From Euglena gracilis (Eukaryota; Euglenida; Euglenophyceae; Euglenales), in NCBI GenBank assembly GCA_039621445.1, contig CP154955.1:40556426-40620425 (forward strand): 64,000 nt of DNA. Direction: 5' to 3'. Under the pieces are notes generated by a model, which saw nothing but the letters and a program-made list of their open reading frames with translations, made no database searches and was not told the DNA's origin. Positions 22,457 to 31,259 of the stretch are shown one piece after another (position 1 is the first letter of the stretch; the number at the start of each line of letters is the position of its first letter). The position numbers and the translations under genes are program-made.

Positions 22457-22811
22457 CCCTCACCCCCCCCTAATTGCCCCCCCCCCCTAATTGGCTAAAT
22501 GGGGGGTCCTTAAGGGAGGTCCATTAGCCAATTAGGGGGGGGGGGTTAGCCCAATTGGCCAATGGACGTTCCCTTGGCCAACTTTGGCCAATTTCGGCAA
22601 GGGCTCAGAAAACCTCCAAAAACGTCCGTTTCGAAAATGTTAAAAATTGCCGGAAAAGAAAAAGTCATGACCAATCCAAAAATGCACAAAAAATCGACCA
22701 ATTTTGCACACGTCAAAAATTATGGGGTCGGGGGTCTAATTGTCCCCCCCCCCCCTAATTGGCTAATTGGGGGTCTGAAGGAGCCCGGCCATTAGCCAAA
22801 TAGGGTGAGGG
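22457..22811. mobile_element. TA-flanked poly-C-ended element, family Q copy 1
   Basis: Ends CCCTCACCCCCCCC and GGTGAGGG with TA outside (22455-22456 and 22812-22813). The core includes CCAATGGACGTTCCCTTGGC and AAAGTCATGACCAATCC, present again in the copy at 27869-28607. Internal hairpins use the word CCTAATTGGC. The right-hand TA is shared with the next element. Confidence 0.75.
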
Positions 22812-22813
22812 TA

Positions 22814-23347
22814 CCATCCCCCCCCCCCATTATGTACCTCCCCCCGGGAGGCCGAAATTGGGGGAGGTACATACCACCCCCCCCCATATTGTCCCCCCCC
22901 ATATTGTCCCTCGGCCCGGCCGACGAGGGGTTTTTTTGGCTCGGTCAATGAAATTTCCTTTGGTACCCCCATATTGTCCCCCCCCCTTATTGTCCCGTCG
23001 GGCCTCCGGGGGAGAGGTCGGTGGGACAATATGGGGGGGGGGGGGGGTAATGGGGGGGAGGTACACAATGGGGGGGGGTACCAAGGTCCCATTCCCAGAC
23101 CCGACCGAACAGCCCAAAAGAGGTCATTTTTGGCAACTTTTTGGATGTTTGCAATAAATGGTCAGTTTTCAGCACATTTGCCAAATATCACTTTTTGAAA
23201 ACGTCCCAAAAACGTCGATTTTTGAGCATTTTTTTTGGAAATCCTTTAGAAAAAGTGTTATGACAGTGAGCTACCATCCCCCCCCCATTATGTACCTCCC
23301 CCCCAGGGGGTACATAATGGGGGGGGGTACATAATGGGGGGGGATGG
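22814..23347. mobile_element. TA-flanked poly-C-ended element, family P copy with changed words
   Basis: Ends CCATCCCCCCC and GGGGGGGGATGG, flanked by TA (22812-22813 and 23348-23349). The core at about 23100-23265 is the inverted P core, ending GTTATGACAGTGAGCTA. Instead of GAGCTATTCCC the hairpin words are ATTATGTACC and an R-like ATATTGTCCC block. It therefore combines P ends and core with other words. Confidence 0.65.
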
Positions 23348-23349
23348 TA

Positions 23350-23665
23350 ACTCCCAGTGGTCTGGTGTGCATGCTGCTTACCAGGTGACGTTAATAGGGC
23401 TGAGGGTGAGACTTGTGCTGTTGTACGTCAAACGGGAGAGAGGCACACACCCCTTGTAACGACGCTTGGAAATGGTGCTGACGTGCTGGCTGAACTGGCT
23501 GGGACACTGCCGCCACCGGTAAGAACACTCGGAGCCTCATGACATCACACACCACAGACACACAGACTACGTGAGGCAGCCGTCACGCAATTGCTGTGTG
23601 TTTGTGCGCGCAATTGCGCAATAAAAACAATTGTGTTTATGGGCGCATTTGCGCAAATAAAACGT
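23350..23665 (+). repeat. Segmental repeat, copy 2 (partner at 4.2-4.6 kb)
   Basis: Second part of the duplicated segment. The first part lies at 22330-22440 and the two are separated by the Q and P elements. It ends in the GCCGTCACGCAA and TGCGCA phrases, as the other copy does. Confidence 0.6.
23357..23535 (+). CDS. Exon-like coding block, paralogue of 4294-4450
   Basis: Open on + and collinear with the block at 4294. It reads CAVVRQTGERHTPLVTTLGN, then GADVLAELAGTLPPPV, and ends at GTAAGA, a good donor. The partner shares the TP-VTT, AD-L-ELA and PPV residues. No family was recognised. The upstream acceptor is unclear because a poly-C-ended element ends just before it. The exon could have lost its normal context when that element inserted. 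Confidence 0.4.
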
Positions 23666-23680
23666 AAACCGATGATGATA

Positions 23681-24073
23681 CCATGCCCCCCCCCCCCCCC
23701 CCCCAGCTGTTCCCTCCCCCGAGCTATTCCCATTGGAGGGACGGGAATACCCCCCCCCCCTTATTGTCCCACCGACCTCTCCCCGGGAGGCCCGACCGGA
23801 CAATAAGGGGGGGGGGACAATAGGGGGGGGGGGGTGGTAGCTCACTGTCATAGCACTTTTCACAAAGAACTTCCCAAAAAAGTGCTCAAAAATCGACGTT
23901 TTTGGGACGTTTTCAAAAATCACTTTTTGGCAAATGTGCTTAAAATTGACCATTTTTTGCGAACATCCAAAAAAGTTGCCAATATGACCCCTTTTGGGTT
24001 GCCCGAGGGTCGGATATGGGAATAGCTCGGGGGGGGACCTAGGTCCCCCCCCCGAGCTGTTCCCTCCCCCGTA
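23681..24073. mobile_element. Family P copy, right end truncated, with an R insertion
   Basis: Starts CCATGCCCCCCCC after TA (23679-23680) and contains the P core (CTCACTGTCATAGCAC to GACCCCTTTTGGG). It is interrupted at 23750-23837 by a small R element. The right end stops at CCCCCGTAC, where a complete copy such as 29178-29544 would run on for about 70 bases to GCATGG. Confidence 0.7.
23750..23837. mobile_element. Minimal 88-bp TA-flanked R element inside a P element
   Basis: Begins CCCCCCCCCCTTATTGTCCC and ends GGGGGGGGGTGG with TA on both sides (23748-23749 and 23838-23839). The complete P copy at 29178 reads GGGAATAGCTCACTGTC at this place. Here it reads GGGAATA, the insert, then TAGCTCACTGTC. 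The filled/empty pair shows an insertion that duplicated TA. Confidence 0.85.
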
Positions 24074-24842
24074 CAGGGGGGCGTTTAAAAGTGCAAGGTA
24101 CTTAATAAAAAGTGATTAAAAGCGTGCGGTTTAAACCCGTTTTTGGTCAAAACCTCGTCGGTTTAATTCCGTTTTTGGTGTCTTGCGCAGAAAATTTTGT
24201 TTTGCCCCTGACTTAGCTCTCACGTGCGAGGTATTCCCATACGGCGAAAGGAAGAACGCCAGGGGGGACGGCGCCAGGAATACCTTTTCGGGTCGAATCG
24301 CCGAAAACTTTTGAAAAATTGAATTGAAAATGGCCCGTTTGAGGCGGGTGCCCCCCAGTCGGTCCCGCGTCCCTGGGTCCCGGGGTCTTAAAAAACCAGA
24401 CTGGAAGGAGGTCCCTCAAATTTGAAAAAAAAGAAGAAAAAATTCCGGATGGAAGTGCGGAAACTTTCCCAAAATTATCCAATGTGTATGGTGCAAAAAT
24501 TTTGTCCCACAAACAATGAAAACAGAAATGCTCGTGGGAAGCAACTGCAGTTCGCTCAGTAGTTTAAATCTCAACTTCGGTCCACGACTCCCTGACCAAT
24601 AACCAGGTGATGCCAGGACCATCACTTCCAGGGTTTGACAGCGTCCACAGCTGTAGAGATGGGAGCTGTAGGAGATATTCGGGGGAACTCAAAGCATGAA
24701 CTCATGTCGGGGGGGGGGGGCAGATCGGGACTTTCTGGAGGGCAGAACTGGGGCAAAAACCGGGCTTGGTTCGGGGGGGGGGGGGGGAAAAGGGACTAAA
24801 ATGGGAGGGCAAACAAAAACACCTGTGGGAATGCGCTTGGCA

Positions 24843-24960
24843 ATTAACCGTTATCATTGGGGTCAAGCGATTAACCATGGTTAACTGGGGGTCAACAAGC
24901 GATTAACCAATTTTCGATTAACTGTGCCTTTTCCTCGATTAATTTCGATTAACCACCACA
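24843..24960. repeat. Cluster of CGATTAACC words, copy 1
   Basis: AAGCGATTAACC, CGATTAACC and TTAACCATGGTTAA recur six times in about 120 bases. A second cluster at 26285-26400 has the same arrangement with CCGTTTTTCGATTAACCA. Confidence 0.6.
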
Positions 24961-25276
24961 AAAAAAAATTCAAAGTGTCCCTGCCCTGGAGTGGTGTTGT
25001 ACACCTTGCCAAATTGGTGCCTGAAAACATCATCCCCAAACTAGAGCTTAGACTCTCATTCATTGGATGGATCATGAGCCAAACAAACCAAAAAAAAATG
25101 AAAACCACACGGATCTACGTTGCTTGTCTAATGGGTCAGATAGCCAAGTTGGCGTAAAATCATTTGGACAAGCATGAGTGCATCAACGGAGCAATCACTA
25201 AGGCGATTGCACAAATCACTTGGGTCACAGCTTCTTTTATCTGAGGACAATTACCACCCCTCCTCCGAAGGGTTAA

Positions 25277-26167
25277 GCCGGCGTTTGAGACGCCGGGCTC
25301 AGGAAAGAACCGGCGTCCCCCCCCCCCACGGGCTTTCCGGACGCCGGTTCTGTCCTAAAGCCCGGCGTTAGGAACGCCGGCTTTGTCCAAAGCCCGGCGT
25401 CCGATTTTCATTCCTAAAAATGTCACCAAAAGTGCCCAAAAGTGGCCCTAAGGTGCTGGTATGAGTGTTTCAACCATCAAGGACAATGAATTTTGCCATC
25501 TGGGGACCAGCAGGGTGGATATCCAAATTTGGTGAAAATCGGCCCAGATTTGGAAATCGAGTACCGTGCAGCGTGGAAAGATCTGATGAGCACCGCTGGT
25601 CGTCTGTTGAAAAGAGCTTTCGATCGAGGGGTAACTTGGTACCCTAACGTTGCACGCAGCCCGAGATACGCTCGCGATCGTCGGATCGGCCAGAATCTGA
25701 GTCGAAATTTGTCGCAATTTTCAGTGATTTTTGGTTTAAGATGCTTAATAAACCTTACAGAAACGTTTTTCCTCTCGAATCAACGACCTGAGGGTGTTGG
25801 GGGGGCACCAGAGTTGTGAAATTAGGATTCCCCACTGACAGAAAATAAGAGCTCCAGGCGACGTGGCTGAATTTGGTGGTCATCGCCAGTCGTCTGATGA
25901 AAAGAGCTTTCGATCGAGGGGTGATTTTATACCTGGACGATTGACACAGCCAGAAATACCCTCGCGATCGCCGGAATTTGGTGAAGTGCAAAGTGGTGTG
26001 ACATTGCAGATTAGTGGTCGGAGATTGGTCCTGGGAGTGTCCTTTGGCCGAAGGTTGGGGACGCCGGTTCTGTCCTGAGCCCGGCGTCTCTAAAACGCCG
26101 GCTTAAACAAGAGGTGTCGGACGCCGGGCTTTGGACAGAACCGGCGTCCGACACCTCTTTTTTGTAG
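25277..26167. mobile_element. TAA-flanked fold-back element X, copy 1
   Basis: Both copies (see 37335-38293) share the same outer limits: GCCGGCGTTTGAGACGCC at the left, TTTTTTGTAG at the right, with TAA outside each end (25274-25276 and 26168-26170). Inside are inverted GCCGGCGT/ACGCCGGC blocks near 25277-25400 and 26058-26102, then a palindrome around 26108-26158. Between them lies about 650 bases of unique sequence, almost identical in the two copies. An open frame of 60 codons near 25465 is conserved only because the copies are nearly identical. Confidence 0.75.
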
Positions 26168-26284
26168 TAATGTTGGGTTTTGTAGTTGAAAAGTGCCTCT
26201 TTTCCAAAAGGTGTCTAAGTCCCAAAGGGTAGAGAAATGTTTCCAAACCTAAGACACCTTTAATTTCTGCCAAAAAAAACTGGG

Positions 26285-26400
26285 GGGGCCACAAGCGATA
26301 AACCGTTTTTCGATTAACCATGGTTAATTGTCCCCCCCCACAAACGATCGATTAACTGGGGGGGTCACAAGCGATTAACCGTTTTTCGATTAACCATCCA
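26285..26400. repeat. Cluster of CGATTAACC words, copy 2
   Basis: AAGCGATTAACCGTTTTTCG occurs once intact and once as AAGCGATAAACC, with a TTAACCATGGTTAA palindrome between poly-C tracts. Confidence 0.6.
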
Positions 26401-26459
26401 ACCCTGTGGCAAATCCTGAGTCCTGATTGTTCCCCACGCATGGCCCAAGTCAATCTTCG

Positions 26460-26885
26460 TCTGGATGGTGGTGAACTTGCAGGTAATGTGGCCCTCCAGC
26501 ACGGGGGCATAACCGTTGCCAACCTGATCGTGTGGTTCGGAATGATGACCTGAAGAAACATGAATTTGAAAAGGAACAAAACAGCCGACTTGTCCATCTC
26601 TTGCACAGAATGGCACCAACCAGAAACACTTTTGAAGCCAGACAAGAAACAAGCTAGACAGAAATCCATTGAAGAGAGGCTTACCTGGGCAGTGAAGTCA
26701 GCAGCCTCATGGGTGTCGAGGCCACATAACCACAGCGAATATCCTTGACAGACACGTTCTTCATGTTGAAACCAAGGTTGTCGTCAGGGACAGCGTCCCT
26801 CAGAGCCTCGTGGTCTCCACATACTTGACTTCAATGGTCAAGTTGTTGGGTGCGAAAGTGACCACATCACATCAGTTCCAATACC
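26460..26885 (-). pseudogene. EF-1alpha (EEF1A) pseudogene fragment, two exons
   Basis: On the minus strand exon A (about 26885-26686) reads [17 protein letters not shown], then [31 protein letters not shown] and EAADFTAQ. It ends at CAG followed by GTAAGC. After a 136-bp intron closed by TTCTTCAG at 26550, exon B reads VIIPNH and then QVGNGYAPVLEGHITCKF and TKID. These are consecutive segments of domains 2-3 of translation elongation factor 1A. At least three single-base losses break the frame (near 26807, 26718 and 26533) and similarity stops after TKID, where a RRSGK-like stretch is expected. The retained intron rules out a processed copy. All three lesions are one-base deletions, so assembly indels should be excluded. 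Confidence 0.7.
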
Positions 26886-27123
26886 TAAAAGTTGAAAAGA
26901 TCTCCAACCGGAAGTAACGGTCCAGATCTCCACACAACATGTCAGATCTTTTGTACAATGTCCGCTGAGCTGCCCCGTACTGCAAGGTTCGTATCAGAGG
27001 TGATGCACGGGCCTGTTTCTGTGGTATTTATCATTCAACCTCAAGATGATTATTTCCAACTTCCTGTTTTCTCTCAGGCGGCCAAAATAATTTTCATGAA
27101 AGTACACGGACGATAATGATATC

Positions 27124-27196
27124 GCCCCCCGTGGCATAGCGGTCGTGTGGTTAGCGTGTGAACGGTAGGTCGCGGGTTCGAATCCCGCCGGGGGGC
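27124..27196 (+). tRNA. tRNA-like pol III unit, anticodon not assignable
   Basis: Seven-base acceptor strands CCCCCCG and CGGGGGG pair perfectly, a GCGGG/CCCGC T-stem closes the canonical TTCGAAT loop, and the D arm can form with two G-U pairs. An A box (TGGCATAGCGG, 27132-27142) and a B box (GGTTCGAATCC) match pol III consensus. The middle, from 27149 to 27171, does not form a five-base anticodon stem in any register tried, so no amino acid is assigned. It is either a tRNA pseudogene or the head of a tRNA-derived element. An extra G before the first base and a C opposite it lengthen the acceptor stem to eight pairs. Confidence 0.55.
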
Positions 27197-27205
27197 AACT
27201 TCGTG

Positions 27206-27210
27206 TTTTT
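27206..27210 (+). terminator. Pol III terminator (T5) after the tRNA-like unit
   Basis: Five T residues ten bases after the acceptor stem, the usual pol III stop signal. Confidence 0.55.
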
Positions 27211-27454
27211 CCTAGTCTGACGTGATGAGAAGAGGGAGGCCGTGACTGCTTTTTGGAAGGGAGGAAATTTTTTTGGTCCGGCCGACTGGCAAGACAGTCA
27301 TTGGTCCGGCTTGACGGACGGCTGGCGAAAAAATGCTTCGTCCGGACGGACGGCTGGGCGTCGAGCATTGGTCCGGCTGAAGAGGTCCGGACGGCTCGGA
27401 CGGACGGACGGCCAGCCGCCCCCTATGTTTCCGTCACACCGTTCTTCTTTGATT

Positions 27455-27770
27455 ATTTGCGCATATGCGCGCACAAACAAAAAATATGTTTGTTTGCGCA
27501 TTTGCGCAAATGCGCGCATAAAACATGATTTTTGTTTGTGCGCGCATTTCCGCCCATAAGCTTGCGCCGTCGACAAATAATTTGAAAAACCCACCAACTG
27601 GATGGCCCGTTGGTCTGTGCACCCACAGCTCCTTTGTCACACCGGTTTTCAACGGCGTCAGTTCATGGGTGCCAAAGCCAAACACTAGAAGGGCAAAATT
27701 GTGTTTATGACCGAAATTGCAACATAAACGTGTTGATGCGCGCAATTGCGCGCATCAACACAATTTTGTC
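27455..27770. repeat. TGCGCA-word clusters
   Basis: GCGCATATGCGCGC, TTTGCGCAAATGCGCGCA and GCGCGCAATTGCGCGCAT lie in two groups (27455-27550 and 27700-27770), each next to an A/T-rich tail with AACACAATTTTG-type text. They resemble the clusters at 4.5 and 23.6 kb. Confidence 0.5.
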
Positions 27771-28164
27771 CTTCCAGTGTTGGGATTCTCCTGCAGCGTC
27801 CTTTGCCACACAACTGGTTGTGCGGGTCTCGGGTGGAGGCCGGGTGGGAGACACCCGTGGGGAAATTACCCTCACCCCCCCCCCTAATTGCCCCCCCCCC
27901 CCAATTTGCTAATTGGGGGGTCCTTAAGGGAGGTCCATTAGCCAATTAGGGGGGGGGGGTTAGCCCAATTGGCCAATGGACGTTCCCTTGGCCAACTTTG
28001 GCCAATTTCTGCAAGGGCTCAGAAAACCTCCAAAAACGTCCGTTTCGAAAACGTCAAAAATTGCCGGATAAGAAAAAGTCATGACCAATCCAAAAATGCA
28101 CAAAAAATCGACCAATTTTGCACAAGTCAAAAATTATGGGGTCGAGCCCATAATCGACCCCATA

Positions 28165-28331
28165 CCCCCCCCCCTTCTTGTCCCACCGACCTACCCCCGG
28201 GGGGCCCGACTGGACAATAGGGGGGGGGACAATAAGACCGTACCAAAGGAATTTCATTGGCCGGGCCAAAAAAACCCCCCGTCGGCCAGGGCCCAGGGAC
28301 AATAAAGGGGGGGGACAATAAGGGGGGGGGG
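28165..28331. mobile_element. TA-flanked R element within Q, 167 bp
   Basis: Starts CCCCCCCCCCCTTCTTGTCC and ends GGACAATAAGGGGGGGGGG, with TA at 28163-28164 and 28332-28333. Same length as the copy at 20916-21082, but the internal phrase GGAATTTCATTGGCC runs in the opposite direction. Confidence 0.7.
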
Positions 28332-28352
28332 TAATTCGAGCCCCCCCCCCTA

Positions 28353-28527
28353 CCACCCCCCCCCTCCATATTGTCCCCCCCCATATTGTCCCTCGGCCTG
28401 GCCGACGAGGGGTTTTTTTGGCTCGGTCAATGAAATTTCCTTTGGTACCCCCATATCATCCCCCCCCCATATTGTCCCGCCAGGCCTCCTGGGGAGAGGT
28501 CGGTGGGACAATATGGGGGGGGGGTGG
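28353..28527. mobile_element. TA-flanked R element within Q, 175 bp
   Basis: Ends CCACCCCCCCCC and GGGGGGGGGGTGG, flanked by TA (28351-28352 and 28528-28529). The other Q copy has TAATTGTCCCCC where this copy has TA, the insert, then TAATTGTCCCCC. The word here is ATATTGTCCC rather than TTATTGTCCC. Confidence 0.75.
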
Positions 28528-28679
28528 TAATTGTCCCCCCCCCCCTAATTGGCTAGTGGGGGGTCTGAAGGAGCCCGGCCATTAGCCAAATAGGGGGGGG
28601 GTGAGGGTATTCAGCTGTTTTTTAGAAAAATTGGCCAAAAATGGGGGGGAATTATTCGGGGGGGGGGGAGATCGGGGTG

Positions 28680-29045
28680 ACGCTGTAGGGGGTGGTTCGG
28701 GTCACGGGGCGGGGGGTCACGGGGGGTCACGGGGGGGGGGTCACGGGGGAACACACATTTTTGGTGGCAAAATTAGGAATCACCGAGCCAGATTTTTTGT
28801 GAAAAATTCCACAAATTAGGAATCCCCACACCTGAAATTAGGAATTTGACACCAAATTAGGAATCACTAAGCCCAAATTTGAAAATTTTACACTCAAAAT
28901 TAGGAATCTGCATGAGAGTTTTATAAAATTAGGCATTACCGGCCAAAAATTTTCCCTACAAAATTTCGCCGAAAAGGGTCCTTGTTCGGGTCACAGGGGG
29001 GGTCACGGGGGGGGGTCACGGGGGGTCACGGGGGGTCACGGGGGT
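28680..29045. repeat. GGTCACGGGG arrays around an AAATTAGGAAT array
   Basis: GGTCACGGGG units occur at 28692-28750 and 28988-29045. Between them, 28765-28945 carries about seven AAATTAGGAAT words with irregular 20-35 base spacing, matching the array at 20553-20735. Confidence 0.6.
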
Positions 29046-29177
29046 AACACCCCCCTAGGTCGGGCCGACCATAGGTCGGGCCGGCCTAGGTCGTCCCGAC
29101 CTCCAGAACTAGCATGGCCAATATTCCGCCCAGGGCCGGGAGTTAAAAACTCTTTAGGGGGGGGGGTGGACTAATTA

Positions 29178-29544
29178 CCATCCCCCCCCCCCCCCGAGCT
29201 ATTCCCCCCCCCCGAGCTATTCCCATTGGGGGTACGGGAATAGCTCACTGTCATAGCACTTTTTATGAAGAACTTCCTAAGAAAGTGGTCAAAAATTGAC
29301 GTTTTTGGACCATTTTCAAAAATCACCTTTTGGCAAATGTGCTCAAAATTGACCATTTTTTGCGAACATCCAAAAAAGTTGCCAAAAATGACCCCTTTTG
29401 GGGTGCCCGAGGGTCGGGTATGGGAATAGCTCGGGGGGGGGGGACCTAGGTCCCCCCCCCGAGCTGTCCCCCCCCCGTACTGTTCCCATTGGGCCGTAAA
29501 GGGTCCCGGGGACGGGAATAGCTCGGGGGGGGGGGGGGGCATGG
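29178..29544. mobile_element. Family P, complete copy
   Basis: Ends CCATCCCCCCCC and GGGGGGCATGG, flanked by TA (29176-29177 and 29545-29546). Words are CCGAGCTATTCCC and GGGAATAGCTCGG. The core from CTCACTGTCATAGCAC to GACCCCTTTTGGGG is uninterrupted, and this copy serves as the empty site for the R insertion at 23750. Confidence 0.8.
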
Positions 29545-30318
29545 TATTGTTGGTCGTCAGTGACCAATCGGCCCGATCACCAATGGTTGCTAGGCAATCA
29601 CCAACCGCAGCGACTAGTCGCTAGCGATCACCGAAAAATCCATCACCAAATTCCCGCATTGAGCCGATCGACTTTTGAAGGGTCGACCAACCCAAACCTC
29701 GATTTCCCCAAAATTGAGGCGAAATTGAGTTGTCACCCACAACTTCCGACTGGTTCTGGGAAGTCGATCGACTAGGGTCGATCGACTACGCAAAACCTCC
29801 CCCTCCACTCTGATGTAAATGGGATTTTGACCCCACCGACTGGTAGATCGACTAGTTTTCCTTTGATGAATTATCATGGTTTTTGAAATCCTTCTTATTC
29901 ATGAACCAGTTTACCAGGAAGGAATCAATGGGGGGGGCATTGTGGGGTGGGGCGAAGCCCAAATTGCAAGAAAAAGAGTTGTGTGCAATTGATGGCGCAT
30001 TTTTTTCAAGGGGTCCCAAAGAAGCGAACGGAATTCAAAAAGATTTTAAATATTTAGCTCATTTCATGAACTTCAAAAACGAAATTATACGCTCCATTGT
30101 GCATCGCAATGCCCAGGACAGTTTGATGTCATGAACGCGCGTTCCTTCGTGCGGATCATTCCGCGACCTACTTTCCAATTTTTTTTCCCACTCGGGTTGG
30201 GTTCCAATTTTTGTGTGGCCAATTCTGAGGTTCTCGCATGGATCTGAGTCAAGTTTTTTTTTCAAATAATCCATGGCGCACCCAATCCAACTTCAACTTT
30301 TTTCACTCCATTTTGCAG

Positions 30319-30572
30319 ATGAGATCTCTTTTCTGCTTAATTCTCTTGATCTTTTCCGCCAATGCCGCCGACCCGTACATCCGCACCTTGTGGGCAGACA
30401 ACGGCGTTGTGTATGGGGATATTTACCATTACTACCGTCCTTATTTCTTTGGGTTTGACCGCATGCGGATTCAGCTGTTCCATAAAAGTATAATTGGTGG
30501 TGAACAATTGTTGGGAGTGGCAACCAGGCTTCGTTTTGAAGGAAGTTTGCTATCCCTGGGGGGGGGAAGGAC
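30319..30572 (+). CDS. Exon with a predicted signal peptide, unknown secreted protein
   Basis: TTTTGCAG is followed directly by ATG and MRSLFCLILLIFSANAADPY, a short basic start, a hydrophobic core and an ANA-A cleavage-like end. The mature part is aromatic-rich: IRTLWADNGVVYGDIYHYYR, PYFFGFDRMRIQLFH, LLGVATRLRFEG. The AG placed exactly before the ATG suits either a 5'UTR intron or a trans-splice acceptor. The frame runs into the hAT-type insertion at 30573. If that insertion and the one at 31306 are left out, + remains open to 31652 (see 31260-31652). No family was recognised. Aromatic-rich segments at 36.5 kb are similar in style and may be further exons. Confidence 0.5.
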
Positions 30573-31251
30573 CCGGGGTTGAAAAAAAGAGGGCGTACAT
30601 GGTTTAGGTGGGGGGGTGTCCCCCCCACCCCCCCCCCTCCTGGCCCGCAGTGGGGGGTCCGGACCACCCCCCCCCCCCTACCTGCCAGGGGGGGTCCGGA
30701 CCGACCTTCGGGGGGGGGGTCTCCGGGACCCCCCAAAAAGGGTCAATTTTTTCCGCGCCGAAAATTTTTGGTACTTGTCTGTTAGTCGATCCACGGCAAA
30801 ACGACTCGATCCACACCCTTTCTTCCCCTATGCTTTGATGACGTCAAATATGCAGCTGATTTGGACCTTACGACGTCATCCCTGGGTCTCACACTCAAGT
30901 ATGACGTCACACGGTCATCATTTTGCTTGTGTATGACGTCACATGGTCAAAATATGACGTCACACATCCTGTTTTGCACTGAAACTGGTCATTCCTATTG
31001 AATAGGGTTGAATAGGGTGTGGATCGACTAACAGACTTGATGCACTGCCGTGGATCGACTAACAGACAGGCATTTTTGGCACATTTTTGCCCAAAAGTGC
31101 CCAAAATGGCACTTTTGGTCGTTTTGGGGGGTCAAAAAATTTCGGTAACCCAGACCGCGCACCTGTTTAGGTGGGGGGGGATGTCCCCCCCCCACCCCCC
31201 CTCCCCTCCTGGTCCGGACCCCCCCCCCACCTGTCCTTATATCGAACCCTG
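30573..31251. mobile_element. hAT-type MITE, family N copy 3, carrying another MITE
   Basis: Flanked by a perfect 8-bp duplication GGAAGGAC (30565-30572 and 31252-31259). The right end reads CCTTATATCGAACCCTG; the left end is a worn CCGGGGTTG. Inside are GGGCGTACATGGTTTAGGTG, GGTCCGGACC hairpins and AAGTGCCCAAAATGGCAC as in the copy at 46701. A CRE-bearing element (30770-31071) interrupts the AATTTTTGGCATTTTTGG stretch. Confidence 0.85.
30770..31071. mobile_element. MITE E copy 1 with five CRE-like sites
   Basis: Inverted ends TGTCTGTTAGTCGATCCACG and CGTGGATCGACTAACAGACA, with a second inner set of GTCGATCCAC ends. TGACGTCA occurs perfectly at 30839, 30902, 30934 and 30955, and as CGACGTCA at 30871, most within a TATGACGTCACA context. 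TGACGTCA is the classical CRE bound by CREB/ATF bZIP proteins. No coding capacity. An inverted copy is at 35866-36145. Confidence 0.7.
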
Positions 31252-31259
31252 GGAAGGAC

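Larger units (their letters stand above)
27869..28607. mobile_element. Family Q copy 2, enlarged by two R elements
   Basis: Ends CCCTCACCCCCCCCC and GGGGTGAGGG with TA outside (27867-27868 and 28608-28609). The core matches the Q copy at 22457 almost base for base. The extra length is explained by two TA-flanked R elements at 28165-28331 and 28353-28527. Confidence 0.8.

Noticed and set aside
25465-25819. Conserved 60-108 codon ORFs in element X
   Set aside because: Both copies are nearly identical in DNA, so identical ORFs carry no evidence of selection.
27124-27196. Assignment as tRNA-His (GTG), tRNA-Val (AAC) or tRNA-Phe (GAA)
   Set aside because: Each candidate triplet lacks either a U at position 33 or a pairing anticodon stem.
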